A stretch of 64,000 nt of DNA from DATAAP01 sp041690495. GTDB taxonomy: Bacteria; Pseudomonadota; Alphaproteobacteria; CACIAM-22H2. Below, one piece after another: positions 50,546 through 59,503 of this stretch. Numbering within the stretch: position 1 is the first letter of the stretch; the number at the start of each line of letters is the position of its first letter. Under the pieces are notes generated by a model. That model searched no databases, was not told where the DNA came from, and saw only the letters and a program-made list of their open reading frames with translations. The position numbers and the translations under genes are program-made. Location of the stretch: contig JAWLHE010000003.1 in the NCBI GenBank assembly GCA_041690495.1, forward strand, positions 1 to 64,000, read 5' to 3'.

Positions 50546-51493
50546 ATGCTCTCTTTCGCGATCCGTCGTCTGCTTGGCCTCGTCCTTACTCTGCTCGCGG
50601 CGGCGCTGGTCGTGTTCATCGTGCTCGAAGTCCTGCCCGGCGATCCGGCCGCCGTGATGCTGGGCGTGCAGGCGACGCCCGAGACGCTTGCCGCCCTGCG
50701 CGCGGAATATGGTCTCGACCGGCCGGCGTCGGTCCGGTTTCTCGCGTGGATCGGGGGTCTCGTCACCGGCGATCTCGGCATCAGCTACACCTATCGCGTG
50801 CCGGTCGGCGGGCTGATCGCCGAACGTCTCGCCGTCACGGTGCCGCTGGCGCTGATGGCGATCGCGCTGTCGACCGCGATCGCCCTGCCGCTCGGCGTGT
50901 TCGCGGCGGCGCGCCACGACCGGCCGGCCGACGCAGCAGTGATGGGATTCAGCCAGATCGGCGTCGCCGTGCCGAATTTCTGGTTCGGGCTGCTGCTCGT
51001 GCTGCTGTTCTCGATCACGCTGGGCTGGGCGCCGTCGGGCGGCTTTCCCGGCTGGTCGACGGGGGGCGACGCGATCGTTGCCCTCGTCCTGCCGGCAATC
51101 TCGCTCGCGCTGCCGCAGGCCGCCATCCTCGCGCGCGTCACACGCTCGGCCGTGCTGGATGCGCTCGGCGAGGATTACGTGCGCACGGCGCGCGCAAAGG
51201 GCCTGACGCGCGCCGCAACGTTGCGGCACCACGTGCTGCGCAACGCGCTGATTCCGGTCGTCACCATCACGGGCCTGCAGTTCTCGTTCCTGCTCGCGGG
51301 CGCGATCATCATCGAGAACGTTTTTTATCTGCCGGGACTCGGCCGCCTCGTCTTCCAGGCGATCAGCCAGCGCGACCTGATCGTCGTGCGCGATGTCGTC
51401 GTGCTGCTCGCCGCAATGGTCATCATCATCAACTTCGCGGTCGACATGCTCTACGCAGTGATCGATCCACGGCTGCGGAAACGGCGCCGATGA
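50546..51493 (+). CDS. dppB: Dipeptide-type ABC importer permease DppB
   Basis: A 315-residue permease with about six membrane helices. DppB blocks: F-I-V-L-E-V-L-P-G-D-P-A, Y-G-L-D-R-P, and the cytoplasmic EAA-type loop D-Y-V-R-T-A-R-A-K-G-L-T with H-V-L-R-N-A-L-I-P-V. It overlaps dppC by four bases and starts 139 bases after the binding-protein gene, across the palindromic repeat. Confidence 0.94.
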   Translation: MLSFAIRRLLGLVLTLLAAALVVFIVLEVLPGDPAAVMLGVQATPETLAALRAEYGLDRPASVRFLAWIGGLVTGDLGISYTYRVPVGGLIAERLAVTVPLALMAIALSTAIALPLGVFAAARHDRPADAAVMGFSQIGVAVPNFWFGLLLVLLFSITLGWAPSGGFPGWSTGGDAIVALVLPAISLALPQAAILARVTRSAVLDALGEDYVRTARAKGLTRAATLRHHVLRNALIPVVTITGLQFSFLLAGAIIIENVFYLPGLGRLVFQAISQRDLIVVRDVVVLLAAMVIIINFAVDMLYAVIDPRLRKRRR

Positions 51494-52328
51494 GCGCGCT
51501 CGCCATGGCGCGACCCTATCGCCGCCCCGCACTCGTCGCCGGCGCAGTCATCACGGCGACCCTGGCGGCGATCGCGCTGCTTTCGCTCGCCTGGACCCCC
51601 TATCCGCCCGCCGATATCGACATCGCCGCACGCCTGCAGGGTCCTTCGGCGCGGCACTGGCTCGGCACCGACCAGTTCGGCCGCGATGTCCTGTCGATGC
51701 TCATGGCCGGCTCGCGCAATTCCTTCGCCGTGGGATTCGTCGCCGTGGGAATCGGGCTCACGCTGGGCGTGGCGCTCGGTCTTCTTGCCGCCGTCCGCGG
51801 CGGGATCGTCGACGAGGCCGTGATGCGGCTGGCGGACTTCGCCTTCGCCTTCCCCGCCGTGCTGTCGGCGATCATGATCACCGCCTGGCTCGGGCCGGGC
51901 GCGGTCAACGCGATCGTCGCCATCGGCATCTTCAACATTCCGGTATTCGCGCGGCTGACCCGCGGCAGCACGCTGCAGGTGCTGGGCCGCGACTTCGTCC
52001 TTGCTGCGCGCGCGGCGGGCAAGGACGGCGCGCGGATCGTCATCGAGCACGTGCTGCCGAACATCGTCGGCATCCTGATCGTCCAAGGGACGATCCAGTT
52101 CGCGCTCGCGATCCTCGCCGAAGCCGGACTCGCGTATCTCGGCCTCGGCACGCAGCCGCCCAATCCCAGCTGGGGCAAGATGCTGAACGAGGCGCAGACC
52201 TTCCTGCACCGCAGCGCCTGGCTGGCGATATTTCCGGGTGCGGCGATCGCGATCACCGTGCTCGGCTTCAACCTGCTCGGCGACGGCCTGCGCGACCTGA
52301 TCGATCCGCGGCTGCGGCGCGTGCGCCG

Positions 52329-52332
<4 letters not shown>
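51490..52332 (+). CDS. dppC: Dipeptide-type ABC importer permease DppC
   Basis: A 280-residue permease starting MSALAMARPYRRPALVAG. It shows the DppC N-terminal block H-W-L-G-T-D-Q-F-G-R-D-V-L-S and the EAA loop D-F-V-L-A-A-R-A-A-G-K-D with L-P-N-I-V-G. The D-P-R-L-R-R end is typical. Its start overlaps the dppB stop and its stop overlaps the dppD start, so translation is coupled. Confidence 0.94.
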
Positions 52333-53290
<958 letters not shown>

Positions 53291-53294
<4 letters not shown>

Positions 53295-54277
53295 GCACCG
53301 CCCCGCTGCTCGTCGCCTCCCATCTCTCGCGCACGTACCGGCTGCCTTCCGAGTCGCTGCTCGGCGGACATGCAACGCTGCGCGCGGTGGACGATGTGAG
53401 CCTCACGATCGAGCGCGGCCGCAGCTTCGGTATCGTCGGCGAATCCGGCTCCGGCAAGTCGACCCTGGCGCGGCTCGTCATGGCCCTCGAGATGCCCGAT
53501 TCGGGCACGGTGCGGATTCAGGGCAAGGACCTGCTCAGCCTGCCGGCGTCCGAACTGCGCCGACACCGGCGCGGCTTTCAGATGGTGTTCCAGGACCCGT
53601 ATGGCTCGCTCGACCCGCGCCAGCGTGTCGCCCGCATCGTCGCCGAGCCGCTCGATGTCGCCGAGCCGTCCCTGCCGCGCGCCGTGCGCAACGAGCGTGT
53701 CGCGGCAATGCTGGAGGCCGTCGGGCTGCAGGCGAGCGCAGCGGCGCGCTATCCGCACGAGTTCTCCGGCGGCCAGCGCCAGCGCATCGCCCTGGCCCGC
53801 GCCCTGATCACCGCACCGGCCCTGATCGTTGCCGACGAGCCGGTTTCCGCGCTCGACGTCTCGGTGCAGGCCCAGGTGCTGAATCTGCTCATGGACCTGC
53901 AGGATCGGCACGGCGTCACCTACCTGTTCATCAGCCACAATCTCGCGGTGGTCGAGCATATCGCCGATGAGGTCGGCGTCATGTATCGCGGCCGCATCGT
54001 CGAGCGGGGTCCGGCGGCGGAGCTCTTTGCGCATCCGGGACATCCCTATACGCTCGCCTTGATCGAGGCCATCCCCGATCCGATGGCGGTGGTCTCCGCG
54101 CGGCCCCCCGCAACCGCGCGCGGGGAAAGCCCGTCCGCGACAAGCGGCTGCGCCTTCGCCCCGCACTGCCCCCGCGCGCAGCCGCGCTGCCTTGCGGAGC
54201 GGCCGGAGCTGCAGGAAATCGCCCCGGGCCGCCGCGCGGCGTGTCATTATCCCAGCGAGCGACGGGGGAGAGAATGA
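53291..54277 (+). CDS. dppF: Dipeptide-type ABC importer ATPase DppF
   Basis: A 328-residue ATPase with Walker A G-E-S-G-S-G-K-S-T, M-V-F-Q-D-P-Y-G-S-L-D-P, signature F-S-G-G-Q-R-Q-R-I and Walker B V-A-D-E-P-V-S-A-L-D. A C-terminal Cys cluster (G-C-A-F-A-P-H-C-P) is present. It is the last of the five importer genes; its stop overlaps the ATG of the PH-domain gene. Confidence 0.94.
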
Positions 54278-54747
54278 GTTACGTCGACAAGATCCTGCAG
54301 TCGGACGAGACGGTACGCCACAAGGCGCATATCCACTGGTTCATCTACCTTCCGGCCCTGGTGTTCGGCGCCGCGGCCCTGCTCGTGGTCGCGCTCGTCG
54401 CCATGAACATAGGCGAGATCGGCACGAGCTGGCGCGAGGCCGCCCTGATCGCCGCCGCGCTGTTCGGGCTGGTGGCGCTCTATCTGCTGCTGCGCGCCTG
54501 GATCGAGCGGATCTCGACCGAGCTGGTCGCGACCGACCGGCGCGTCATCTACAAGCGCGGGCTGATCCGCCGCTTCACCGCCGAGATGAACATGGAGAAG
54601 GTGGAGACCGTGCTGGTCGAGCAGGGCATCCTCGGCCGCCTGTTTGGCTACGGCACCATCACCATTCGCGGCACCGGCGGCGGCATGGAACCGCTGCGCA
54701 ACATCGACGACCCGCTCAGCTTTCGCAATCACGTCACCGCGGATTGA
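54274..54747 (+). CDS. Bacterial PH-domain membrane protein (YdbS-like)
   Basis: A 157-residue protein with two membrane helices (about 25-47 and 60-80) followed by a bacterial PH-like domain with R-I-S-T-E-L-V-A-T-D-R-R-V-I-Y-K-R-G-L-I-R-R and V-E-T-V-L-V-E-Q-G-I-L-G-R-L-F-G-Y-G-T-I. GGGGGAG precedes ATG 54274, which is preferred over an earlier in-frame start. The overlap with dppF may reflect co-transcription. Function unknown. It abuts the EamA gene tail to tail. Confidence 0.87.
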   Translation: MSYVDKILQSDETVRHKAHIHWFIYLPALVFGAAALLVVALVAMNIGEIGTSWREAALIAAALFGLVALYLLLRAWIERISTELVATDRRVIYKRGLIRRFTAEMNMEKVETVLVEQGILGRLFGYGTITIRGTGGGMEPLRNIDDPLSFRNHVTAD

Positions 54748-55665
54748 TCACTCGGCCGATGCCGGCACCGCGCGCGGCCTCAACGCGGGAATGATCAGGA
54801 CCAGCGCGAGGGCAGAGCCGATCAGGACGAGCGCGACAGCTTCGCGCCAGCCGAACGGCTCGCCAAGCACGACGGCGCCGCTGGTCATGCCGATGACCGG
54901 CGTCAGCAGGGTGCCGATCGCGGCGACGCTGGCAGGGAAGAGCGTGACGATCTTGAACCAGGCGAAATAAGCGAACACCAGCGCGATCACCGTCGTATAG
55001 GCCGCCGCCGCCCATGCCGCGGCGCTGGCCTGCGGCACGTGGATGCCGTCGGCGAACGGCAGGATAACGAACATCGGGATACTGCCCGCCGTGAGCTGCC
55101 AGCCGGCGACCGCCAGGGTGCCAACCGTCCAGCGCTGGCGCTTCTGATAGAGCGTGCCGGTCGCCCACCCCACTGCGGCCCCGAGCACGGCCAGCGCGCC
55201 GACGGGCGACGCGCCGACTGCGGCAAGATCGCGCGACAGCAGGACGGCTATGCCGCCGACGCCCAGCGCGAGCGCCGCGACGACCCGCCTGGTCAGGCGC
55301 TCGCCCAGGAACGTCACGCCGATGAGAGCCGCCCAGAGCGGCATGGTGAAGGCGAGCACGGCGGCGTGGCCGGATGCCATCTGCATGACTCCGACCGCGA
55401 CCAGCACGTGCCAGCACGTCACATTGAAGAGCGCCGCGACCGCGATCGGGCGCCATTCCCCCGCCGCGGGCCTGAGCCTGGTTCCGGTCAGCCGCGCCAG
55501 GCCGAGAAGCAGCAGGCCGGCGATGAAGCAGGACCATGCACGGAAGGTCCAGAGCGGGACCTCGCTCAGCACGATCTTCATGAACGGCCAGTTGATGCCC
55601 CAGGCGAAGGACAGGCCGACCAGCAGGATCAGCCCCAGCCGGGGTGGCGACCGTTCTTGCGTCAC
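54748..55665 (-). CDS. EamA/DMT-family permease
   Basis: A 305-residue ten-helix drug/metabolite transporter with duplicated EamA domains. Repeat signatures are F-A-W-G-I-N-W-P-F-M-K near the N-terminus and L-L-T-P-V-I-G-M-T-S-G-A-V-V-L-G-E-P in the second half. It starts with GTG at 55665, overlapping the stop of the upstream phosphoribosyltransferase gene by four bases. It would export a small metabolite; the substrate is unknown, with purines or amino acids common in the family. Confidence 0.9.
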   Translation of the reverse strand: MTQERSPPRLGLILLVGLSFAWGINWPFMKIVLSEVPLWTFRAWSCFIAGLLLLGLARLTGTRLRPAAGEWRPIAVAALFNVTCWHVLVAVGVMQMASGHAAVLAFTMPLWAALIGVTFLGERLTRRVVAALALGVGGIAVLLSRDLAAVGASPVGALAVLGAAVGWATGTLYQKRQRWTVGTLAVAGWQLTAGSIPMFVILPFADGIHVPQASAAAWAAAAYTTVIALVFAYFAWFKIVTLFPASVAAIGTLLTPVIGMTSGAVVLGEPFGWREAVALVLIGSALALVLIIPALRPRAVPASAE

Positions 55666-56159
55666 GCGCCGGGACGCCCGTTGGTTTCCGCGAGCGGCCG
55701 CACGAATTGCGGCTCGGTGTCCCACGGGAACATGATCCAGGTATCCTGGCTGACCTCGGTCACATAGGTGTCGACCAGCGGCTTGCCGGCCGGCTTCGCA
55801 TACACGGTCGCGAAATGCGCTCCGGGCAGCAGCTCGCGCACGACCTTCGCGGTGGCGCCGGTATCGACGAGGTCGTCGATGATGAGCCAGCGCCCCTCGC
55901 TCTTGATCACGTCGTCCGCCGGCTGCTTGATCAGCTGGGCCGATCCGATCGTCATGTGATCGTAGGTCCTGACGCCGATCGTGTCGATGACGCGCAGGTC
56001 GAGCTCGCGGGCAATGATCGCCGCCGGCACGAGCCCGCCGCGCGTCACCGCGACGATACCCTTCCACGGCCCGCCGGACACCAGCCGCCAGGCCAACGCC
56101 TTGGCATCGCGATGCAGCTCCTGCCACGAGACCGGAAAGGTCTTGGTGAATGTCGTCAT
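55662..56159 (-). CDS. gpt: Xanthine(-guanine) phosphoribosyltransferase
   Basis: A 165-residue Xgpt-type enzyme starting MTTFTKTFPVSWQELHRDAK, with V-T-R-G-G-L-V-P-A and the PRPP-binding W-L-I-I-D-D-L-V-D-T-G-A-T-A-K motif. It converts xanthine or guanine plus PRPP to the nucleotide. The conserved W at P-F-P-V-S-W and W-I-M-F-P-W at the end fit Xgpt. It likely works with the nucleoside hydrolase upstream. It is coupled to the EamA permease. Confidence 0.93.
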   Translation of the reverse strand: MTTFTKTFPVSWQELHRDAKALAWRLVSGGPWKGIVAVTRGGLVPAAIIARELDLRVIDTIGVRTYDHMTIGSAQLIKQPADDVIKSEGRWLIIDDLVDTGATAKVVRELLPGAHFATVYAKPAGKPLVDTYVTEVSQDTWIMFPWDTEPQFVRPLAETNGRPGA

Positions 56160-56373
56160 GTCTTCCCCGGGATGCTGGCGCGGATATAAGCCGAACCGGC
56201 CGGCATGCGCAAATGACGCGCGCTCGGGACAGCCATGCCGGGAGCGCGGCGACGCCGCTCTCCCGCCCGCGAAGCGAGGATTCGATGAATCCTGTCCCGG
56301 CAGGTGTGTCTTCTCCCTCTCTCTGCGTCGTGCCCCGACAGCAGCATGCGCCGCGGCGTCATGACCCCTCGGA

Positions 56374-57201
56374 TCAGGCCCGCAGGTCACGCGGTGTTGT
56401 CCGGGACAGGTCGGCGAGCAAGCTCTCCCGCACCGCGCGCCATATGTCTTCGTTCTGCGCGACGAGCAGGCCCTTCCGTGCATCGCCGGCCGAGTAGAGC
56501 GATCCGTCGAGGCGGCGGGCCATGGCCCCGGCTTCCTCGGCGAACAGCGCGCCGGGCGCGTGGTCCCACGGCAGGGCTCGCCAGAACAGGGCGAAATGCC
56601 GCTCCCCTGCGACGATCGCCGGATACTCGCGTCCGGCGCACATTAGGCCCGGGAGCATTTCGCCGATCGTTCCCGCCCGGCGATCGATCGATTCGCGCAG
56701 CGCCGGCGGCAGGAAGCGCTTGAACACCGCGCCGCGCAGCGCCGCGAGGGGCGGCGATTCCGATCCCGCGCGCACGCGCGCGCCGCACAGAACGGCGCCG
56801 CTGCCGCGTTCGGCCTGCGCCATCGCGCCGCTCCGCGGATCGAGCATCCATGACGCAACCGTTTCGCCGTCGCGCAGCAGCGCCACCATCACCGCGAACG
56901 GGCCGGTGCCTGCCGCGAAATTCGCGGTACCGTCGAGCGGGTCGACCAGCCACGCCTCGCCGGCGCCGAGACGCGAGACGATGGCCGGATCGACGGCGGC
57001 GGCCTCCTCGCCGACCACCAGCGAGCCCGGGCGAAGCGCCGTCAGGCCGGCCGTGAGAATGCGCTCGGCCTCGTGGTCGGCGGCGGTGACGAGCTCGCCC
57101 GGCGACTTCTCGCTGATCTCGTGACGCATCAGCCGGCCGTAACGCGGCATGATCGCTTCCGCCGCCGCCGCGCGCATCAATGCCTCGACTTTGTGCATCA
57201 T
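56374..57201 (-). CDS. Inositol-monophosphatase-family phosphatase
   Basis: A 275-residue Mg-dependent phosphatase. Metal-site blocks are V-V-G-E-E, W-L-V-D-P-L-D-G-T-A-N-F-A near residue 84 and W-D-H-A-P-G-A near 213. This family covers inositol phosphatases, CysQ and histidinol phosphatase; sequence alone does not decide among them. It is monocistronic by spacing and divergent from the second gamma-glutamyltransferase gene. Confidence 0.9.
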   Translation of the reverse strand: MMHKVEALMRAAAAEAIMPRYGRLMRHEISEKSPGELVTAADHEAERILTAGLTALRPGSLVVGEEAAAVDPAIVSRLGAGEAWLVDPLDGTANFAAGTGPFAVMVALLRDGETVASWMLDPRSGAMAQAERGSGAVLCGARVRAGSESPPLAALRGAVFKRFLPPALRESIDRRAGTIGEMLPGLMCAGREYPAIVAGERHFALFWRALPWDHAPGALFAEEAGAMARRLDGSLYSAGDARKGLLVAQNEDIWRAVRESLLADLSRTTPRDLRA

Positions 57202-57263
57202 CTCCGTTTGCCGTCCGGCCTGCGCCCTGTTAGGCAGGATGCTGCTCGATAGCAGGAAACCCG

Positions 57264-58853
57264 ATGCTCAGCACCCCCCGATCGTTCCGCGGCATGGTCA
57301 CCGCCCCTCATCATCTCGCGGCGCAGGCCGCGCTGCGCGTCCTGCGCGAGGGCGGCAACGCGATCGAGGCGATGATCGCCGCGGCCTCGACCATCGCAGT
57401 GGTCTACCCGCACATGAACTCGATCGGCGGCGACGGCTTCTGGATCGTCGCCGAGCCGGGGAAGGAACCGGTCGGCATCGATGCCTGCGGTGCCGCCGGC
57501 GCCGCGGTGACGCCGGAGTTCTACAGGAGCCGCGGCCATGCGCAGATTCCGTCGCGCGGACCGCTCGCCGCCAATACCGTCGCCGGCACGATCTCCGGCT
57601 GGGGCGTCGCACACAAAATCGCGCAGCGCTGGGGCGGGCGGCTGCCGTTGAGCCGCCTGCTCGAGGACGCGATCTTCTACGCGAAAGACGGCGCACCGGT
57701 CACTGCCAGCCAGGCGCGCTTCACCGCCGAGAAGCAGGCCGAATGCATGGACGCCCCCGGCTTCGCCGATGCGTTCCTCGCGGGCGGCGCGGCGCCGGAC
57801 GTCGGCACGCGGTTCAGGCAGGCGGCGCTGGGTGAAACGCTCGCCCGCATCGCGGCGGCAGGCACCGATGATTTCTATCGCGGCGAACTCGCGCGCCGGA
57901 TCGCGGCCGATCTCGCGCGCGCCGGCTCGCCGGTGAGCGCCGACGATCTCGCGCGCCATGCGGCGAAGGAAGTGGCGCCGCTCTCGCTGAGGCTCGGATG
58001 CGGCACCGTCTACAACATGACGCCGCCGACGCAGGGGCTCGCCTCGCTGCTCATCCTCGGCCTGTTCGAGCGCTGCGGCGTCGCGGAGGCCGACGGATTC
58101 GAGTTCATCCATGCGCTGGTCGAGTCGACCAAGCTCGCCTTCCGCGTCCGCGACCGCCACGTCACCGATCCCGCCTACATGACGATGGCGCCGCAGGCGC
58201 TGCTCGAGGCGGCGAAGATCGACGCGCTGGCCCGCGACTTCGACCCGGCGCGCGCCCTGCCCTGGCCGGCAGCGCCGCAGAAAGGCGACACGATCTGGAT
58301 GGGCGTGATCGACGGCGAGGGCCGCGCCGCCAGCTTCATCCAGAGCGTCTACTGGGAGTTCGGCTCCGCCGTCGTGCTGCGCGACAGCGGCGTCATGTGG
58401 CAGAACCGCGGCACCTCCTTCAGCCTCGACCCGGCCGCACCCCAGGCGCTGAAGCCCGGGCGCAAGCCGTTCCACACCCTCAACCCCGCTTTCGCCCGGC
58501 TCGGCGACGGCCGCTCGATCGTCTATGGCACGATGGGCGGCGACGGCCAGCCGCAGACCCAGGCGGCGGTATTCACCCGCTATGCCCTGTTCGGCCACGC
58601 GCCGCAGCAGGCCGTGACGGCGCCGCGCTGGCTGCTCGGCCGCACCTGGGGCACGACCGTCACCAGGCTGCGGCTCGAGGCGCGCCACGCCCCCGCCGTG
58701 ATCAAGCGGCTCGCCGCGGCGGGCCACGACCTCGAAGTGCTCGACGATTTCACCGACCTGATGGGCCATGCCGGGCTGGTGGTCCGCCATCCCTCCGGCC
58801 TGCTCGAAGGCGCCGCCGACCCGCGCGGCGACGGCGTGGTGGCGGCGTACTGA
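57264..58853 (+). CDS. Second gamma-glutamyltransferase family protein
   Basis: A 529-residue Ntn hydrolase of the gamma-glutamyltransferase family. Blocks are G-M-V-T-A-P-H-H-L-A-A-Q-A-A, G-G-N-A-I-E-A-M-I-A, I-G-G-D-G-F-W and the nucleophile region K-G-D-T-I-W-M-G-V-I-D. Unlike the gene at 43-45 kb it has no obvious signal peptide and is shorter, so it is probably cytosolic and may have a different acyl substrate. The final 41 bases of its 3' end are duplicated at 63044-63084. Confidence 0.9.
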   Translation: MLSTPRSFRGMVTAPHHLAAQAALRVLREGGNAIEAMIAAASTIAVVYPHMNSIGGDGFWIVAEPGKEPVGIDACGAAGAAVTPEFYRSRGHAQIPSRGPLAANTVAGTISGWGVAHKIAQRWGGRLPLSRLLEDAIFYAKDGAPVTASQARFTAEKQAECMDAPGFADAFLAGGAAPDVGTRFRQAALGETLARIAAAGTDDFYRGELARRIAADLARAGSPVSADDLARHAAKEVAPLSLRLGCGTVYNMTPPTQGLASLLILGLFERCGVAEADGFEFIHALVESTKLAFRVRDRHVTDPAYMTMAPQALLEAAKIDALARDFDPARALPWPAAPQKGDTIWMGVIDGEGRAASFIQSVYWEFGSAVVLRDSGVMWQNRGTSFSLDPAAPQALKPGRKPFHTLNPAFARLGDGRSIVYGTMGGDGQPQTQAAVFTRYALFGHAPQQAVTAPRWLLGRTWGTTVTRLRLEARHAPAVIKRLAAAGHDLEVLDDFTDLMGHAGLVVRHPSGLLEGAADPRGDGVVAAY

Positions 58854-58863
58854 CCGGGCCGGC
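58823..58863. repeat. 41-bp direct repeat, left copy (end of second ggt gene)
   Basis: Bases 58823-58863, covering the last codons and stop of the gamma-glutamyltransferase gene, are identical to 63044-63084. The copies are 4,221 bases apart in the same orientation and flank the disrupted GST and STAND insertion. Confidence 0.9.
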
Positions 58864-59217
58864 CCGGCCGGGTGTTTCACTGTTTCACCTGTTTCGAGCG
58901 TTTCCGCGGTTGCGGCCGATCCGGCCGTTTCGCCGTTTCACTTGTTTCAGCCGCTTCGGTGTTCGCGCCGCCTGGTCACGGCTCCGTGCAGATAAGCCGC
59001 TGATCGCAAGGTCATTTTCCCGGGTGCTTCACTGCTTCAGGCAGGTTTGCACTTTGCGCGACGTCCCGCCTTCCCGGCCCGGCCCGTTGCGCACTGTCCA
59101 TGAATCGAAACGCCCGCCGGTCGAGAGACCGCGCGGGCGCAGGAATGGCGCCGTTAGTGTAGCGGGTCGGCCGCCCGGGACAAGCCGGTTTGCGGTTACG
59201 TGCGGAACGGAACAGGC

Positions 59218-59357
59218 CTAAGGCTCCGGCAGGCCGGGATCGGTCGCCAGGATCGAGACGCGGCTCTGGACCTTTTCCCACCACGCCGACAGCTTCTCGT
59301 GCCGGGCGAGTTCGCGCTCGCCCTCCGGCGCCATCGTGAAATAGGCGAGCATCGGGG
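59218..59357 (-). pseudogene. Glutathione S-transferase, C-terminal fragment (left half)
   Basis: Read leftward, the frame gives ...P-M-L-A-Y-F-T-M-A-P-E-G-E-R-E-L-A-R-H and K-L-S-A-W-W-E-K-V-Q-S-R-V then a TAG at 59220-59218: the normal C-terminal helix and end of a GST. Homology stops abruptly at 59358 where foreign sequence starts. The missing upstream part resumes at 62915-63043. The gene is broken by the insertion. Confidence 0.8.
59277..59357. repeat. 81-bp direct repeat at left edge of the insertion
   Basis: Matches 62915-62995 at 79 of 81 positions in the same orientation. It is GST coding sequence present on both sides of the inserted segment, so it behaves like a long target duplication that marks the left boundary at 59357/59358. 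Confidence 0.9.
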
Positions 59358-59435
59358 TGATGTTCAGGAGATTGAGGCGGTCTCCTGCATGTAGATAAGC
59401 GAATATACTCGCACTGCAGCGATGGTGTTCCGCGT

Positions 59436-59464
59436 TTGACAGCCTTAGATGGTCAGCAGAAAAT
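59436..59464 (+). promoter_or_regulatory. Probable promoter of the STAND gene
   Basis: TTGACA at 59436-59441 is followed after 17 bases by GAAAAT (59459-59464), 40 bases before the STAND ATG, within AT-rich inserted DNA. Spacing fits a sigma-70 promoter, giving a short leader. Confidence 0.55.
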
Positions 59465-59503
59465 TTGTTCGACCTTTGATTTTCCAGAACCGCGAGCGCA
59501 GCC

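Larger units (their letters stand above)
58854..59503. other. 650-base region with GTTTCA-rich tract and GST remnant, no intact gene
   Basis: From 58871 to about 58955 there is an irregular tract of GTTTCA/GTTTCG units spaced 7-12 bases. From 59218 to 59357 is the C-terminal remnant of a glutathione S-transferase gene. From 59358 the composition becomes AT-richer and holds the probable promoter of the STAND gene. No intact coding sequence was seen. Confidence 0.7.
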